Origin: ATM1 sp003577165
GTDB taxonomy: Bacteria > Armatimonadota > Fimbriimonadia > Fimbriimonadales > ATM1
DNA length: 13,494 nt
Direction: 5' to 3'
Assembly: GCA_030263715.1 (NCBI GenBank)
Contig: SZPM01000036.1
Coordinates: forward strand, 1 to 13,494
Below the pieces are notes generated by a model that saw only the letters and a list, made by a program, of their open reading frames with translations, did no database searches and was not told where the DNA came from. This document shows, piece after piece, positions 13,171 to 13,494 of this stretch (within the stretch, counting starts at the first letter, position 1; each line of letters starts with the position of its first letter). The position numbers and the translations under genes were made by a program.

Positions 13171-13494
13171 ATGACGGAATCCGGCGATTACATCTCGCTG
13201 CCAGCGCAGCTATCAGCACCGGCGCCACTTAACCCCGAATTGGAGCCCATCTGGGACAAGTTCTATGCAACCGTCCATGCGGGCTCCGACCGATTTCGCC
13301 GTGCTCTGAAACGCTATTGCAATCACAAGTACTGCGAGGAGCTCGATGAGATTGGTCCTGTTTTGCGGGTCGGAGGATACTCCCACGACTGGCCCGATGG
13401 TTGCTCACTGCTTCGGCTGAGCCGGAAGAGCCGTTCAATCACGCTCGACATTGGGATATCAAATGCCACTTGGCGAGCGGCCAAGTCCGCGCAA
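13171..13494 (+). CDS. Candidate immunity protein for the RHS toxin (5' part only, runs off the window)
   Basis: An open frame of 108 codons without a stop, so the gene is partial here. ATG 13171 is six bases after the toxin gene's TAA and is preceded by AAGGTAGG, a good ribosome site that overlaps that stop codon. The product begins MTESGDYISLPAQLSAPAPL and has no signal peptide or membrane segment, so it should be cytoplasmic. Further on are KRYCNHKYCEELDEIG, GGYSHDWPDGCSLLRLSRKSRSITLDIGISNATW, which looks like an alpha/beta protein with four Cys. I recognise no family. Its position directly after a toxin tip, on the same transcript, is where immunity genes of RHS systems lie, and it should bind and block the nuclease. 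Role inferred from position only. Confidence 0.75.
   Translation, partial: MTESGDYISLPAQLSAPAPLNPELEPIWDKFYATVHAGSDRFRRALKRYCNHKYCEELDEIGPVLRVGGYSHDWPDGCSLLRLSRKSRSITLDIGISNATWRAAKSAQ

Noticed and set aside
13229..13438. 69-codon minus-strand open frame
   Set aside because: Antisense to the better-supported candidate immunity gene, which has a ribosome site and fits the toxin context.

Overview
This 13.5 kb window comes from a GC-rich diderm bacterium. The outer-membrane-type and envelope genes (a PEP-CTERM protein, a PagL-like lipid A deacylase, two lipoproteins) point to a double membrane. PEP-CTERM, a CBS-DUF1385 fusion and G-run intergenic repeats would fit Armatimonadota (Fimbriimonadia-like), but that placement is an inference from gene content only.

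Left part (1-2400). A tandem array of 42-43 bp G-run/hairpin repeats starts at the window edge. It runs into the 3' end of a leftward PEP-CTERM protein gene (199-819) and appears to supply its stop codon. A 274 bp divergent intergenic region holds a candidate promoter, a 12 bp palindrome and a dispersed copy of the same repeat. It is followed by a rightward HisC-like PLP aminotransferase (1094-2212) and a leftward tRNA-Gly(UCC).

Middle part (2410-8722). A leftward CBS-DUF1385 membrane protein diverges, across 78 bp, from a tight seven-gene rightward operon. The order is pfkA, a PfkB/1-phosphofructokinase-family kinase, a PagL-like outer-membrane deacylase, a two-helix membrane protein, pgk, and two related small lipoproteins. 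Four of the six junctions are stop/start overlaps and the other two gaps are 8 and 19 bp, so the genes are very probably co-transcribed. Two sugar-phosphate kinases plus phosphoglycerate kinase make it a glycolysis cluster with envelope genes embedded.

Right part (8723-13494). A 380 bp intergenic region holds a third, degenerate repeat copy, a consensus -35 box and a leader hairpin. It precedes a 1353-residue exported RHS/YD-repeat protein. That protein has a Gly-rich linker, about 32 YD repeats, a pretoxin linker and a C-terminal GIY-YIG/URI-like nuclease domain, i.e. a polymorphic toxin. Six bases after its stop, an open frame of at least 108 codons begins and runs off the window. It is the obvious candidate immunity gene and the most interesting unexplained gene here, together with the atypical RHS core/toxin junction.
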